Positions 1 through 5,094 of a stretch of 13,142 nt of DNA are shown in pieces. Origin of the DNA: Bacillota bacterium (lineage in GTDB: Bacteria; Bacillota; Clostridia; Lachnospirales; Lachnospiraceae); contig JAEYPA010000005.1 in assembly GCA_023411225.1 (NCBI GenBank), positions 1 to 13,142 of the forward strand. The letters run 5' to 3'. How positions within the stretch are numbered: position 1 is the first letter of the stretch; every line of letters begins with the position of its first letter. A model generated the notes under the pieces. The model was not told the origin of the DNA. It saw only the letters and a list, made by a program, of their open reading frames with translations, and did not search any database. Made by a program: the position numbers and the translations under genes.

Positions 1-786
1 GATGTATGGTTAAATAATGCCCAGTACTTTATTGCCAACGGCAATTGTACACTGTCAACAGCAATTTGTACCCGTGATGACATTATGATTTTCTTGATTT
101 ATAAAGGGGTGGAAAATGGTCTCGCCTTTAAGATTATGGAAAGCGTTCGTAAGGGCAAAGGGCTTAAACCGGAGATGGAAGAGGCAATGAAGGCTCAGGG
201 AGTGGAAGATTGGTATATCGAGTCTTGTAAACGTATCAAGTATATGTTCCCTAAAGCGCATGCGGTTGCCTATGTCATGATGGCTTTTCGTATTGCATAC
301 TTTAAGGTATATTATCCACTTGCTTATTACGCTGCCTATTTTAGTATTCGAGCTTCGTCCTTTAGCTATGAACTGATGTGTCAAGGCAGAAGTAAATTGG
401 AATATTATATGGCAGATTATAAGAAAAGAAGCAATGAGTTGACGAAAAAGGAGCAGGATACCTATAAAGATATGCGTATTGTTCAGGAGATGTACGCCAG
501 AGGTTTTGAGTTTTTGCCAATTGATATCTATAAATCAGAAGCTAAGGAGTTTAAGATTTTGGATGGAAAACTATTGCCATCCCTCAGTACGATAGATGGG
601 TTAGGAGAAAAGGCAGCAGAGGCAGTAGTTGATGCTGTGAAGGATGGCAAGTTCATATCCAGAGATGACTTTAAGAATAGGACAAAGGTCAGCCAGTCTG
701 TCATTGATTTGATGGTAGATTTGAACATTTTATCTGACTTACCGGCATCGAATCAGTTGTCGCTATTTGACAATATGAATTGGTAG
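1..786 (+). CDS. polC: DNA polymerase III PolC-type alpha subunit, C-terminal part
   Basis: This is the 3' end of the replicative DNA polymerase of low-GC Gram-positives, which extends the DNA chain within the replisome. The frame is open from base 1, so the start lies outside the window; 261 residues are visible. The segments DVWLNNAQYFI, DDIMIFLIYKG, FKIMESVRKGKGLKPEM and FPKAHAVAYVMMAFRIAYFK are typical of the PolC polymerase core. Near the end, IDGLGEKAAEAVVDA is a helix-hairpin-helix DNA-binding element. The tail contains QLSLF (visible residues 252-256), the canonical beta-clamp-binding motif, followed by DNMNW. The gene is intact at its 3' end and stops at TAG 22 bp before a hairpin terminator. 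Identification is firm; only the N-terminal exonuclease and PHP parts are unseen. Confidence 0.97.
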   Translation, partial: DVWLNNAQYFIANGNCTLSTAICTRDDIMIFLIYKGVENGLAFKIMESVRKGKGLKPEMEEAMKAQGVEDWYIESCKRIKYMFPKAHAVAYVMMAFRIAYFKVYYPLAYYAAYFSIRASSFSYELMCQGRSKLEYYMADYKKRSNELTKKEQDTYKDMRIVQEMYARGFEFLPIDIYKSEAKEFKILDGKLLPSLSTIDGLGEKAAEAVVDAVKDGKFISRDDFKNRTKVSQSVIDLMVDLNILSDLPASNQLSLFDNMNW

Positions 787-807
787 AAGTTATGTATCGC
801 AACATAG

Positions 808-855
808 AAAAAGGTGTCTTTGCCGCTAGTGTTATGAGAGCAAAGATACTTTTTT
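808..855 (+). terminator. Intrinsic terminator after polC, possibly bidirectional
   Basis: A 16-bp stem pairs AAAAAGGTGTCTTTGC (808-823) with GCAAAGATACTTTTTT (840-855) around a 16-nt loop. As plus-strand RNA all positions pair, two of them as G-U. In minus-strand RNA those two become A-C mismatches, so it fits polC better than the convergent regulator gene, which ends at 858. The T-run is largely part of the stem. Confidence 0.75.
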
Positions 856-857
856 CT

Positions 858-1262
858 CTATTCTGACGGTTGATTGACAATTGTAGCTAATCGTAAAGTT
901 TCGATTGGAACCTGATTCGTAGATAACCATTCTATATTCTCTGCATCCATGTCTGCTTTGATGGAGTCAGGAATATGAATTTCTACAATTTCACTTATGT
1001 CATGAATACGTAAAGTTGACATTAATAAGGTTAAATGATGAAGATTGATGGAATTTTTCTTTCCTAACATCATATCGGAGATGGTAGCCAAGCGAAGTCC
1101 GGATAAGGTTGAAAGCTTACGTACAGTAAGATTACGTTCTCTCATTCTGTCAGCTAGTTTGAAATAGTAGCAGATTCCCTGTTGCTCCAACTCGTTGTCG
1201 ATGTCACCATAAGAGCCTGCCATTCTCTGATGTCCATTTTGAGTAATAGTAACTTTTTTCAT
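858..1262 (-). CDS. Small XRE/Cro-type helix-turn-helix regulator
   Basis: A 134-residue protein, probably a DNA-binding transcriptional regulator; its target is unknown. Residues about 36-92 form a helix-turn-helix domain of XRE/Cro type: LADRMRERNLTVRKLS, then TLSGLRLATISDMMLGK (the turn and recognition helix), then INLHHLTLLMSTLRIHDISEI. No transmembrane segment or enzymatic domain is seen, and the last 40 residues match no fold I recognise. The start at 1262 is chosen because AGGTG lies 5 nt upstream on the minus strand; an internal Met14 is possible. The gene stands alone, convergent with polC and downstream of the tRNA-Glu terminator, so it should be transcribed independently. A palindrome over its predicted -10 box suggests autoregulation. 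The family call rests on motif shape alone. Confidence 0.8.
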   Translation of the reverse strand: MKKVTITQNGHQRMAGSYGDIDNELEQQGICYYFKLADRMRERNLTVRKLSTLSGLRLATISDMMLGKKNSINLHHLTLLMSTLRIHDISEIVEIHIPDSIKADMDAENIEWLSTNQVPIETLRLATIVNQPSE

Positions 1263-1285
1263 TTGTTCACCTATATCTAGTATTT

Positions 1286-1299
1286 AGGCTATATAGCCT
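1286..1299. promoter_or_regulatory. Perfect 14-bp palindrome, candidate operator
   Basis: AGGCTATATAGCCT is its own reverse complement. It overlaps the predicted -10 box of the helix-turn-helix gene and ends 24 bp before its start codon. A dimeric repressor bound here would block RNA polymerase. Autoregulation by the neighbouring regulator is inference. Confidence 0.55.
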
Positions 1300-1316
1300 G
1301 TACACTCTATTGTAAA
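1288..1316 (-). promoter_or_regulatory. Predicted promoter of the helix-turn-helix gene
   Basis: On the minus strand, TTTACA (1316-1311) and TATAGC (1293-1288) are separated by 17 bp. The -10 box is imperfect; a TATATA at 1295-1290 with 15-bp spacing is an alternative. Transcription would start near 1281, giving a leader of about 18 nt that contains the AGGTG ribosome-binding site. Confidence 0.5.
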
Positions 1317-1334
1317 CATTACTGCTTTAGAAAT

Positions 1335-1373
1335 CTATTGGTAATAAATGGACCACATATTACCTCGTGGCAT
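1335..1373 (-). other. Possible 12-codon ORF with a good Shine-Dalgarno
   Basis: On the minus strand an ATG at 1373 opens MPRGNMWSIYYQ and stops at TAG (1337-1335). TAAGGAG (1389-1383) lies 9 nt upstream. It sits between the tRNA-Glu terminator and the promoter of the regulator gene. No convincing promoter was found directly upstream. An ORF this short arises easily by chance, so only the ribosome-binding site makes it worth noting. Confidence 0.2.
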
Positions 1374-1430
1374 CTGTCGTGGCTCCTTACTACATAAGCG
1401 AACTGTGTGCTAGGCTCATTAATAACAACA

Positions 1431-1461
1431 AAAAAGGCAATCCATAAAGGATTGCCTTTTT
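1431..1461 (-). terminator. Intrinsic terminator of the tRNA-Glu gene
   Basis: A perfect 13-bp stem pairs AAAAAGGCAATCC with GGATTGCCTTTTT around a 5-nt loop. The minus strand ends in a run of six T. It lies 30 nt beyond the 3' end of the tRNA. The symmetric A/T flanks could also allow it to work on the plus strand. Confidence 0.9.
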
Positions 1462-1491
1462 CGGGGTTGGGCTGTTATAGAAAACAGTCAA

Positions 1492-1563
1492 TAGCCTGTA
1501 GGGGAATCGAACCCCTGATTCCGCCGTGAGAGGGCGGCGTCTTAACCTCTTGACCAACAGGCC
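1492..1563 (-). tRNA. tRNA-Glu, anticodon CTC
   Basis: The minus strand folds into a 72-nt cloverleaf. The acceptor strands are GGCCTGT and ACAGGCT with discriminator A. The anticodon stem CCGCC/GGCGG encloses the loop CTCTCAC, giving anticodon CTC, which reads GAG. The T arm is AGGGG, loop TTCGATT, CCCCT. The short D-arm type and the identity of the anticodon arm match bacterial tRNA-Glu. CCA is not encoded and must be added by the CCA-adding enzyme. The first acceptor pair is G1-U72 instead of the usual G-C. The gene has its own promoter and terminator. No second tRNA is present nearby. Confidence 0.96.
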
Positions 1564-1579
1564 GTACCGAACAATAGTT

Positions 1580-1608
1580 ATTATATATGATAGAAAATAA
1601 AAATGCAA
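1580..1608 (-). promoter_or_regulatory. Promoter of the tRNA-Glu gene
   Basis: On the minus strand, TTGCAT (1608-1603) and a perfect TATAAT (1585-1580) are separated by 17 bp. Transcription would start near 1573, about 10 nt before the mature tRNA 5' end, which leaves a short leader for RNase P to remove. This is the strongest consensus match on the minus strand. Confidence 0.85.
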
Positions 1609-1665
1609 GTATTATTTTATTAATTTTTCAAATTTTTTTAAAATCAGACACATTTCATCATTTTA

Positions 1666-2544
1666 CTAGGCGTCATACCGCTGTAATAGGGCGATTCCGA
1701 TGACCTCAGGGCCTGTATGGGAACATGTGGTAGAACCAATCTGGCTTAGGTTTACCTGCTTAATACTAAGTGAATGCTCCAAATCTTGTTTTAATTCCAT
1801 GGCTTCTTTTGTGTCCAGACCGCTTCCTACACTAAATAAGTAGTCATCCAGGGGAAGATTCATTTCTGATAGATATTCTCTTGTTAACTCGATTAATTTT
1901 TTTCTTGCCTTTTTACGGCTTCTGGTAATTGCGGCGACAACGATGACCCCTTCCTCCATTGTAACAATTGGACGTATACCAAGACGTGAACCAGCCAAAG
2001 TAAGAAGTTTGCCAATACGACCGCCCTTTTTTAGATATTCTATATTTTCAATCGTAAATAGTACATGGCCGGTATGACGTAACATTTCAATTCTGTTTAC
2101 ACAGGCATTATAAGGAACGCCATCCTCCTTCATTCTGACAGCTTCCTTTACAAGAAGGTTCTGGGCAGAGGTAATTAAAGTAGAGTCAATTACGGTAATT
2201 TTTGCTTCCGGAATGGATTCTAGTATTAAGTCTTTCGCATTAAGGGCAGACTGATAGGAACCACTGAATTTGGCATTGAGGGTAATGCAGATGATGGGAA
2301 TGTTATGTCTTGCATATTGCTCAAAACATTCCTCATAATCTCGGATGGAGGGAAGAGAGGTTTTAGGATATATTTTTTCCTGTGCCATTTTTGTATTGAA
2401 ATCGTTCGGCTTTACATCGACACCCTCTTTTAGATAAGTTTCTCCGTCGAAAGAAATGTAAAAAGGAACGACGGATACGCTATGAGAGGTGGCATATTCG
2501 GTTTCTAAATCGCAGCTACTGTCTGAAATTATTTGATAGTCCAT
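1666..2544 (-). CDS. DegV family fatty-acid-binding protein (FakB-like)
   Basis: A 292-residue protein of the DegV/EDD family. Characterised members (FakB) hold a fatty acid so that the kinase FakA can phosphorylate its carboxylate for phospholipid synthesis; that role here is inferred from family membership. Visible family landmarks are the N-terminal ISDSSCDL (6-13), TSLPS (62-66), ITLNAKFSGSYQSA (87-100), VIDS (118-121), EYLKKGGRIG (169-178), the RPIV strand (191-194) and the C-terminal SHTGPE (275-280). Length is normal for the family. Minus-strand AAAGGG lies 7 nt before the start. No fakA is in the window, and many clostridia carry several DegV paralogues. No GC-rich terminator is seen after its stop, so some read-through toward tRNA-Glu is possible. 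Confidence 0.93.
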   Translation of the reverse strand: MDYQIISDSSCDLETEYATSHSVSVVPFYISFDGETYLKEGVDVKPNDFNTKMAQEKIYPKTSLPSIRDYEECFEQYARHNIPIICITLNAKFSGSYQSALNAKDLILESIPEAKITVIDSTLITSAQNLLVKEAVRMKEDGVPYNACVNRIEMLRHTGHVLFTIENIEYLKKGGRIGKLLTLAGSRLGIRPIVTMEEGVIVVAAITRSRKKARKKLIELTREYLSEMNLPLDDYLFSVGSGLDTKEAMELKQDLEHSLSIKQVNLSQIGSTTCSHTGPEVIGIALLQRYDA

Positions 2545-2632
2545 TTGTAACCCTTTCTAAATAATATACTGCTTAAAGTATTTCCTATTTAGATAGAAAT
2601 ATAACTGCATTCCTATTATATATAAAATTAAC

Positions 2633-2661
2633 TTGCAATTAGTATGGAATAATGTTACAAT
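2633..2661 (+). promoter_or_regulatory. Predicted distal promoter of the rimP-ribF operon
   Basis: TTGCAA (2633-2638) and TACAAT (2656-2661) are separated by exactly 17 bp. Transcription would start near 2668 and give a leader of about 210 nt that includes the 2690-2720 hairpin. Its use in vivo is unproven. Confidence 0.6.
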
Positions 2662-2689
2662 ATATTTGTAGTTATTATACAGCTTATTG

Positions 2690-2720
2690 CAAGGAGTGGA
2701 TTTTTTACATCCACTCCTTG
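2690..2720. repeat. Perfect 12-bp inverted repeat (leader hairpin)
   Basis: CAAGGAGTGGAT (2690-2701) and ATCCACTCCTTG (2709-2720) are exact reverse complements around a 7-nt loop. The T-rich loop and lack of a T-run after either arm argue against a normal terminator. If the distal promoter is used, the hairpin lies about 20 nt from the RNA 5' end, where it could protect the transcript or act in regulation. One arm contains AAGGAG, which resembles a Shine-Dalgarno sequence, but no start codon follows it closely. Confidence 0.7.
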
Positions 2721-2747
2721 TATTATGTGTGCTATCAATGAGACTAA

Positions 2748-2775
2748 TTGGCACAGGAAACTATTCGACTACTAT
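2748..2775 (+). promoter_or_regulatory. Predicted proximal promoter of the rimP-ribF operon
   Basis: TTGGCA (2748-2753) and TACTAT (2770-2775) are separated by 16 bp. The start site would fall near 2782, about 100 nt before rimP. It is an alternative or additional promoter to the one at 2633-2661. Confidence 0.45.
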
Positions 2776-2881
2776 TTATTTAAATAAAACTAGCTTTTTT
2801 AGTATGAAGCTATTTTATTATGTAAAACTAGTAAGAGAAATATAAACTACGTAAAATTGAATATGGAAAAGAGGAATGTAT

Positions 2882-3349
2882 ATGACGAAAAGGGAAGAAT
2901 ATGAAGCAAAGACAGAAGCTTTAGTCATGCCCCTGATTGAGAACAACCATTTTGAATTGGTGGATGTAGAATATGTAAGGGAAGGTACTAACTGGTTCTT
3001 ACGTGTCTATATTGACAAGGATGGTGGAATTACTGTAGATGATTGCGAACTTATCAGTCGGGCTTTAAGTGATCTTTTGGACAAGGAAGATTATATTCCG
3101 GACGCTTATATTTTAGAAGTCAGTTCCCCAGGATTAGGAAGACAATTAAAAAAGGATAAGGATTTTAAACGTAGCATTGGTGAGGTAATCGAGCTAAAGC
3201 TATATAAAGCCATAAATAAACAGAAAGAATTCGAAGGAATTTTGCTTTCATTTGATGAAAATAGCCTGTCGATTGAGTTAGAGGATGGTAGCCAAGAATG
3301 TTTCCAAAGAGCTGATATTGCAATGGTTCGTTTGGCACTTGATTTTTAA
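2882..3349 (+). CDS. rimP: Ribosome maturation factor RimP
   Basis: A 155-residue protein that helps assemble the small ribosomal subunit; it is the usual first gene of nusA-infB operons. The N-terminal RimP domain shows ELVDVEYVREGTNWFLRVYIDKDGGI (25-50) and the diagnostic EVSSPGLGRQLK (79-90). The C-terminal Sm-like domain runs from about residue 95 to 152. An ATG at 2876 is in frame but lies one base after the GAGG at 2871-2874. The ATG at 2882 is 7 nt from it and gives the usual N-terminus, so that start is preferred. Length is typical. nusA follows after 27 bp. Confidence 0.96.
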   Translation: MTKREEYEAKTEALVMPLIENNHFELVDVEYVREGTNWFLRVYIDKDGGITVDDCELISRALSDLLDKEDYIPDAYILEVSSPGLGRQLKKDKDFKRSIGEVIELKLYKAINKQKEFEGILLSFDENSLSIELEDGSQECFQRADIAMVRLALDF

Positions 3350-3376
3350 TAGAAGAATTTGTAGGAGGATAAAACA

Positions 3377-4435
3377 ATGGCAAAGAATAGTGAACTAATC
3401 GATGCTTTAGAACAAATTGAAAAAGAAAAAAACATTAGTAAGGAGATTTTATTAGAGGCAATTGAGAATTCACTGGTAGCTGCATGTAAGAACCAATATG
3501 GAAAGGCAGATAACATCAAGGTATCTATTGATCGTACTACCGGAGATGTAAAGGTATTTGCTGAAAAAGAAATCGTAGAGCAGGTGGAAGATCCTGTTTT
3601 ACAAATTAGTAAAGAAGAAGGAATACTTAAGTTTCCTAAGTTTAATGTGGGCGACGTGGTACAGGTAGAGGTTACCCCTAAGAACTTTGGACGTATTGCT
3701 GCACAAAAAGCAAAACAGGTAGTGGTACAGAAGATTCGCGAAGAAGAGCGAAAAGTACTATTTGACTTGTACTATGAAAAAGAGAAGGATATTGTTACTG
3801 GAATTGTTCAGAGATATGTTGGCTATAACGTAAGCATTAATTTGGGCAAGGTGGACGCTATTCTAACAGAAAATGAGCAGGTAAAGGGAGAACGTTTCCG
3901 TCCAACGGAACGTATTAAACTATATGTACTAGAAGTTAAGGATACTACAAAGGGCCCTAAGATTACAGTATCTAGAACACACCCTGAACTAGTAAAGCGT
4001 CTGTTTGAAGCGGAAGTAACAGAGGTTAAGGATGGTACAGTAGAAATTAAGAGTATTGCCAGAGAAGCGGGTTCAAGAACTAAGATGGCGGTTGCTTCTA
4101 ATAACTATGATGTGGATCCTGTTGGAGCTTGTGTAGGTATGAATGGAGCCAGAGTGAATGCTATCGTAAATGAGCTTAGAGGAGAAAAGATTGATATTAT
4201 CAATTGGAGTGATGATCCTGCTATTTTAATTCAGAACGCTTTAAGTCCAGCAAAGGTAGTCAGCGTAACTGTAGATCCAGAGGAAAAGAGTGCAAAAGTA
4301 ATTGTACCAGATTATCAACTATCCCTTGCTATAGGTAAAGAGGGACAGAATGCTAGATTAGCTGCCAGACTTACTGGATATAAGATTGATATTAAAAGTG
4401 AATCCCAGGTAGATGGATATATTGATGAAGAATAA
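3377..4435 (+). CDS. nusA: Transcription termination/antitermination factor NusA
   Basis: NusA binds RNA polymerase and nascent RNA and modulates pausing, termination and antitermination. At 352 residues it is the short Gram-positive form, lacking the C-terminal acidic repeats of E. coli NusA. The N-terminal polymerase-binding domain covers about 1-125. The S1 domain covers about 136-200 (DIVTGIVQRYVGYNVSINLGK). KH1 carries GMNG (254-257) and KH2 carries GKEG (320-323) within the classic AIGKEGQNARLAARLTGYKIDI segment (read here as 319 onward). The start is clear: AGGAGG at 3363-3368 stands 8 nt before ATG. It lies between rimP and rnpM, the standard order. Confidence 0.98.
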   Translation: MAKNSELIDALEQIEKEKNISKEILLEAIENSLVAACKNQYGKADNIKVSIDRTTGDVKVFAEKEIVEQVEDPVLQISKEEGILKFPKFNVGDVVQVEVTPKNFGRIAAQKAKQVVVQKIREEERKVLFDLYYEKEKDIVTGIVQRYVGYNVSINLGKVDAILTENEQVKGERFRPTERIKLYVLEVKDTTKGPKITVSRTHPELVKRLFEAEVTEVKDGTVEIKSIAREAGSRTKMAVASNNYDVDPVGACVGMNGARVNAIVNELRGEKIDIINWSDDPAILIQNALSPAKVVSVTVDPEEKSAKVIVPDYQLSLAIGKEGQNARLAARLTGYKIDIKSESQVDGYIDEE

Positions 4436-4457
4436 GATGTAATGAAAAGAGGTTGCG

Positions 4458-4733
4458 ATGAGTATGAAAAAGATACCTTTACGTCAGTGCACAGGCTGCG
4501 GGGAAATGAAGAGCAAAAAGGAGTTAATCCGCGTCATCAAGACCCCTGAAGATGACATTATAATCGACGCAACAGGAAAGAAAAATGGACGTGGAGCATA
4601 TCTATGTTGTTCTCTGGAATGCTTTAATAAGGCGGCCAAGCGAAAGGCCCTAGATCGTTCCTTAAAAGTGAACATACCGGAAGTAATCTATACGGAACTA
4701 GAAAAGGAGCTGAAGGAACTTGGCGCAAAATAA
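4458..4733 (+). CDS. rnpM: YlxR family RNA-binding protein (RnpM, RNase P modulator)
   Basis: A 91-residue YlxR-family protein. The B. subtilis member has been described as an RNase P modulator (RnpM); transferring that role here is inference. The conserved parts are RQCTGCGEMKSKKELIRV (9-26) and the patch TGKKNGRGAYLC (39-50). This member has Cys11-x2-Cys14 plus Cys50, Cys51 and Cys55, which could bind zinc; this is not shown by the sequence alone. GAGG at 4449-4452 precedes ATG 4458 by 5 nt; an in-frame ATG at 4464 is less well placed. Its 3' end overlaps the next gene by 14 bp, suggesting translational coupling. Confidence 0.93.
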   Translation: MSMKKIPLRQCTGCGEMKSKKELIRVIKTPEDDIIIDATGKKNGRGAYLCCSLECFNKAAKRKALDRSLKVNIPEVIYTELEKELKELGAK

Positions 4734-5031
4734 AGTTTTATCCTATATAGGCCTTGCTACAAAAGCTGGAAAGCTTGTTAGTGGTGAGTTTATGACAGAG
4801 AAAGCTGTAAAAGAAGGCAGAGCTGCTCTTGTAATTGTAGCTCAGGATGCCTCTGATAATACAAAGAAGATGTTCACCAATATGTGTTCATTTTATAATG
4901 TCCCAATTGTTGTTATTGAAGAGAAGGAAATCTTAGGTCACGCTATGGGTAAGCAGTTTAGAGCTTCCTTGGCGATTACAGATACAGGATTTGCAGACGC
5001 TATCAAAAAGCAATTGGAGAAGGAACTGTAA
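4720..5031 (+). CDS. ylxQ: L7Ae/L30e family RNA-binding protein YlxQ
   Basis: A 103-residue protein of the ribosomal L7Ae fold, which binds kink-turn RNA in characterised relatives; its precise role in bacteria is unclear. Landmarks are NKVLSYIGLATKAGKLVSGE (4-23), ALVIVAQDASDNTKK (36-50) and VPIVVIEEKEILGHAMGK (61-78). No ATG is available at the N-terminus: the start is TTG at 4720, inside the end of rnpM, with AAGGAG (4704-4709) 10 nt upstream. The resulting MAQNKVLSYIG start agrees with the family. The 14-bp overlap makes translation from this weak start probably dependent on ribosomes finishing rnpM. infB follows after 63 bp. Confidence 0.93.
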   Translation: MAQNKVLSYIGLATKAGKLVSGEFMTEKAVKEGRAALVIVAQDASDNTKKMFTNMCSFYNVPIVVIEEKEILGHAMGKQFRASLAITDTGFADAIKKQLEKEL

Positions 5032-5063
5032 ACGAACGAAAGAACTCAAACGGGGAATTATAA

Positions 5064-5080
5064 TTTCCTGTGCCAGGAAA
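5064..5080 (+). promoter_or_regulatory. Short perfect hairpin before the infB ribosome-binding site
   Basis: TTTCCTG and CAGGAAA pair over 7 bp around a 3-nt loop. The 3' arm lies 5 nt before GGTGG (5086-5090), the likely infB Shine-Dalgarno, and its own AGGAAAGG could serve as an alternative. It has no T-run, so it is not a terminator. A role in tuning infB translation or RNA processing is possible but unproven. Confidence 0.4.
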
Positions 5081-5094
5081 GGATTGGTGGAAGT

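Larger units (their letters stand above)
2545..2881. other. Divergent intergenic region between degV-like gene and rimP
   Basis: This 337-bp stretch contains no convincing gene. It holds two candidate plus-strand promoters and a strong hairpin, listed separately. A weaker stem pairs 2786-2796 (AAAACTAGCTT, one bulged C) with 2807-2816. TAAAACTAG occurs twice, at 2785-2793 and 2823-2831. For the minus-strand degV-like gene, a TATAAT is present at 2620-2615 but no good -35 box stands 16-18 bp before it. I recognised no known riboswitch class here. Confidence 0.6.

Noticed and set aside
1390..1608. A 72-codon minus-strand ORF
   Set aside because: It runs through the tRNA-Glu gene, its promoter and its terminator, so it cannot be a real protein gene.
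1640..1666. A terminator after the degV-like gene
   Set aside because: Only A/T-rich partial complementarity is present, with no GC-rich stem before the tRNA promoter.
2690..2720. Reading the leader hairpin as an intrinsic terminator
   Set aside because: No T-run follows either arm on either strand, and it would cut off the rimP operon from its best promoter.
2557..2754. A 65-codon minus-strand ORF upstream of the degV-like gene
   Set aside because: It crosses the 12-bp hairpin and both strands' promoter region, shows no domain, and its composition looks like translated AT-rich intergenic DNA.
2876..2881. Upstream rimP start at 2876
   Set aside because: Only one base separates it from the GAGG ribosome-binding site; the ATG at 2882 has the proper 7-nt spacing.
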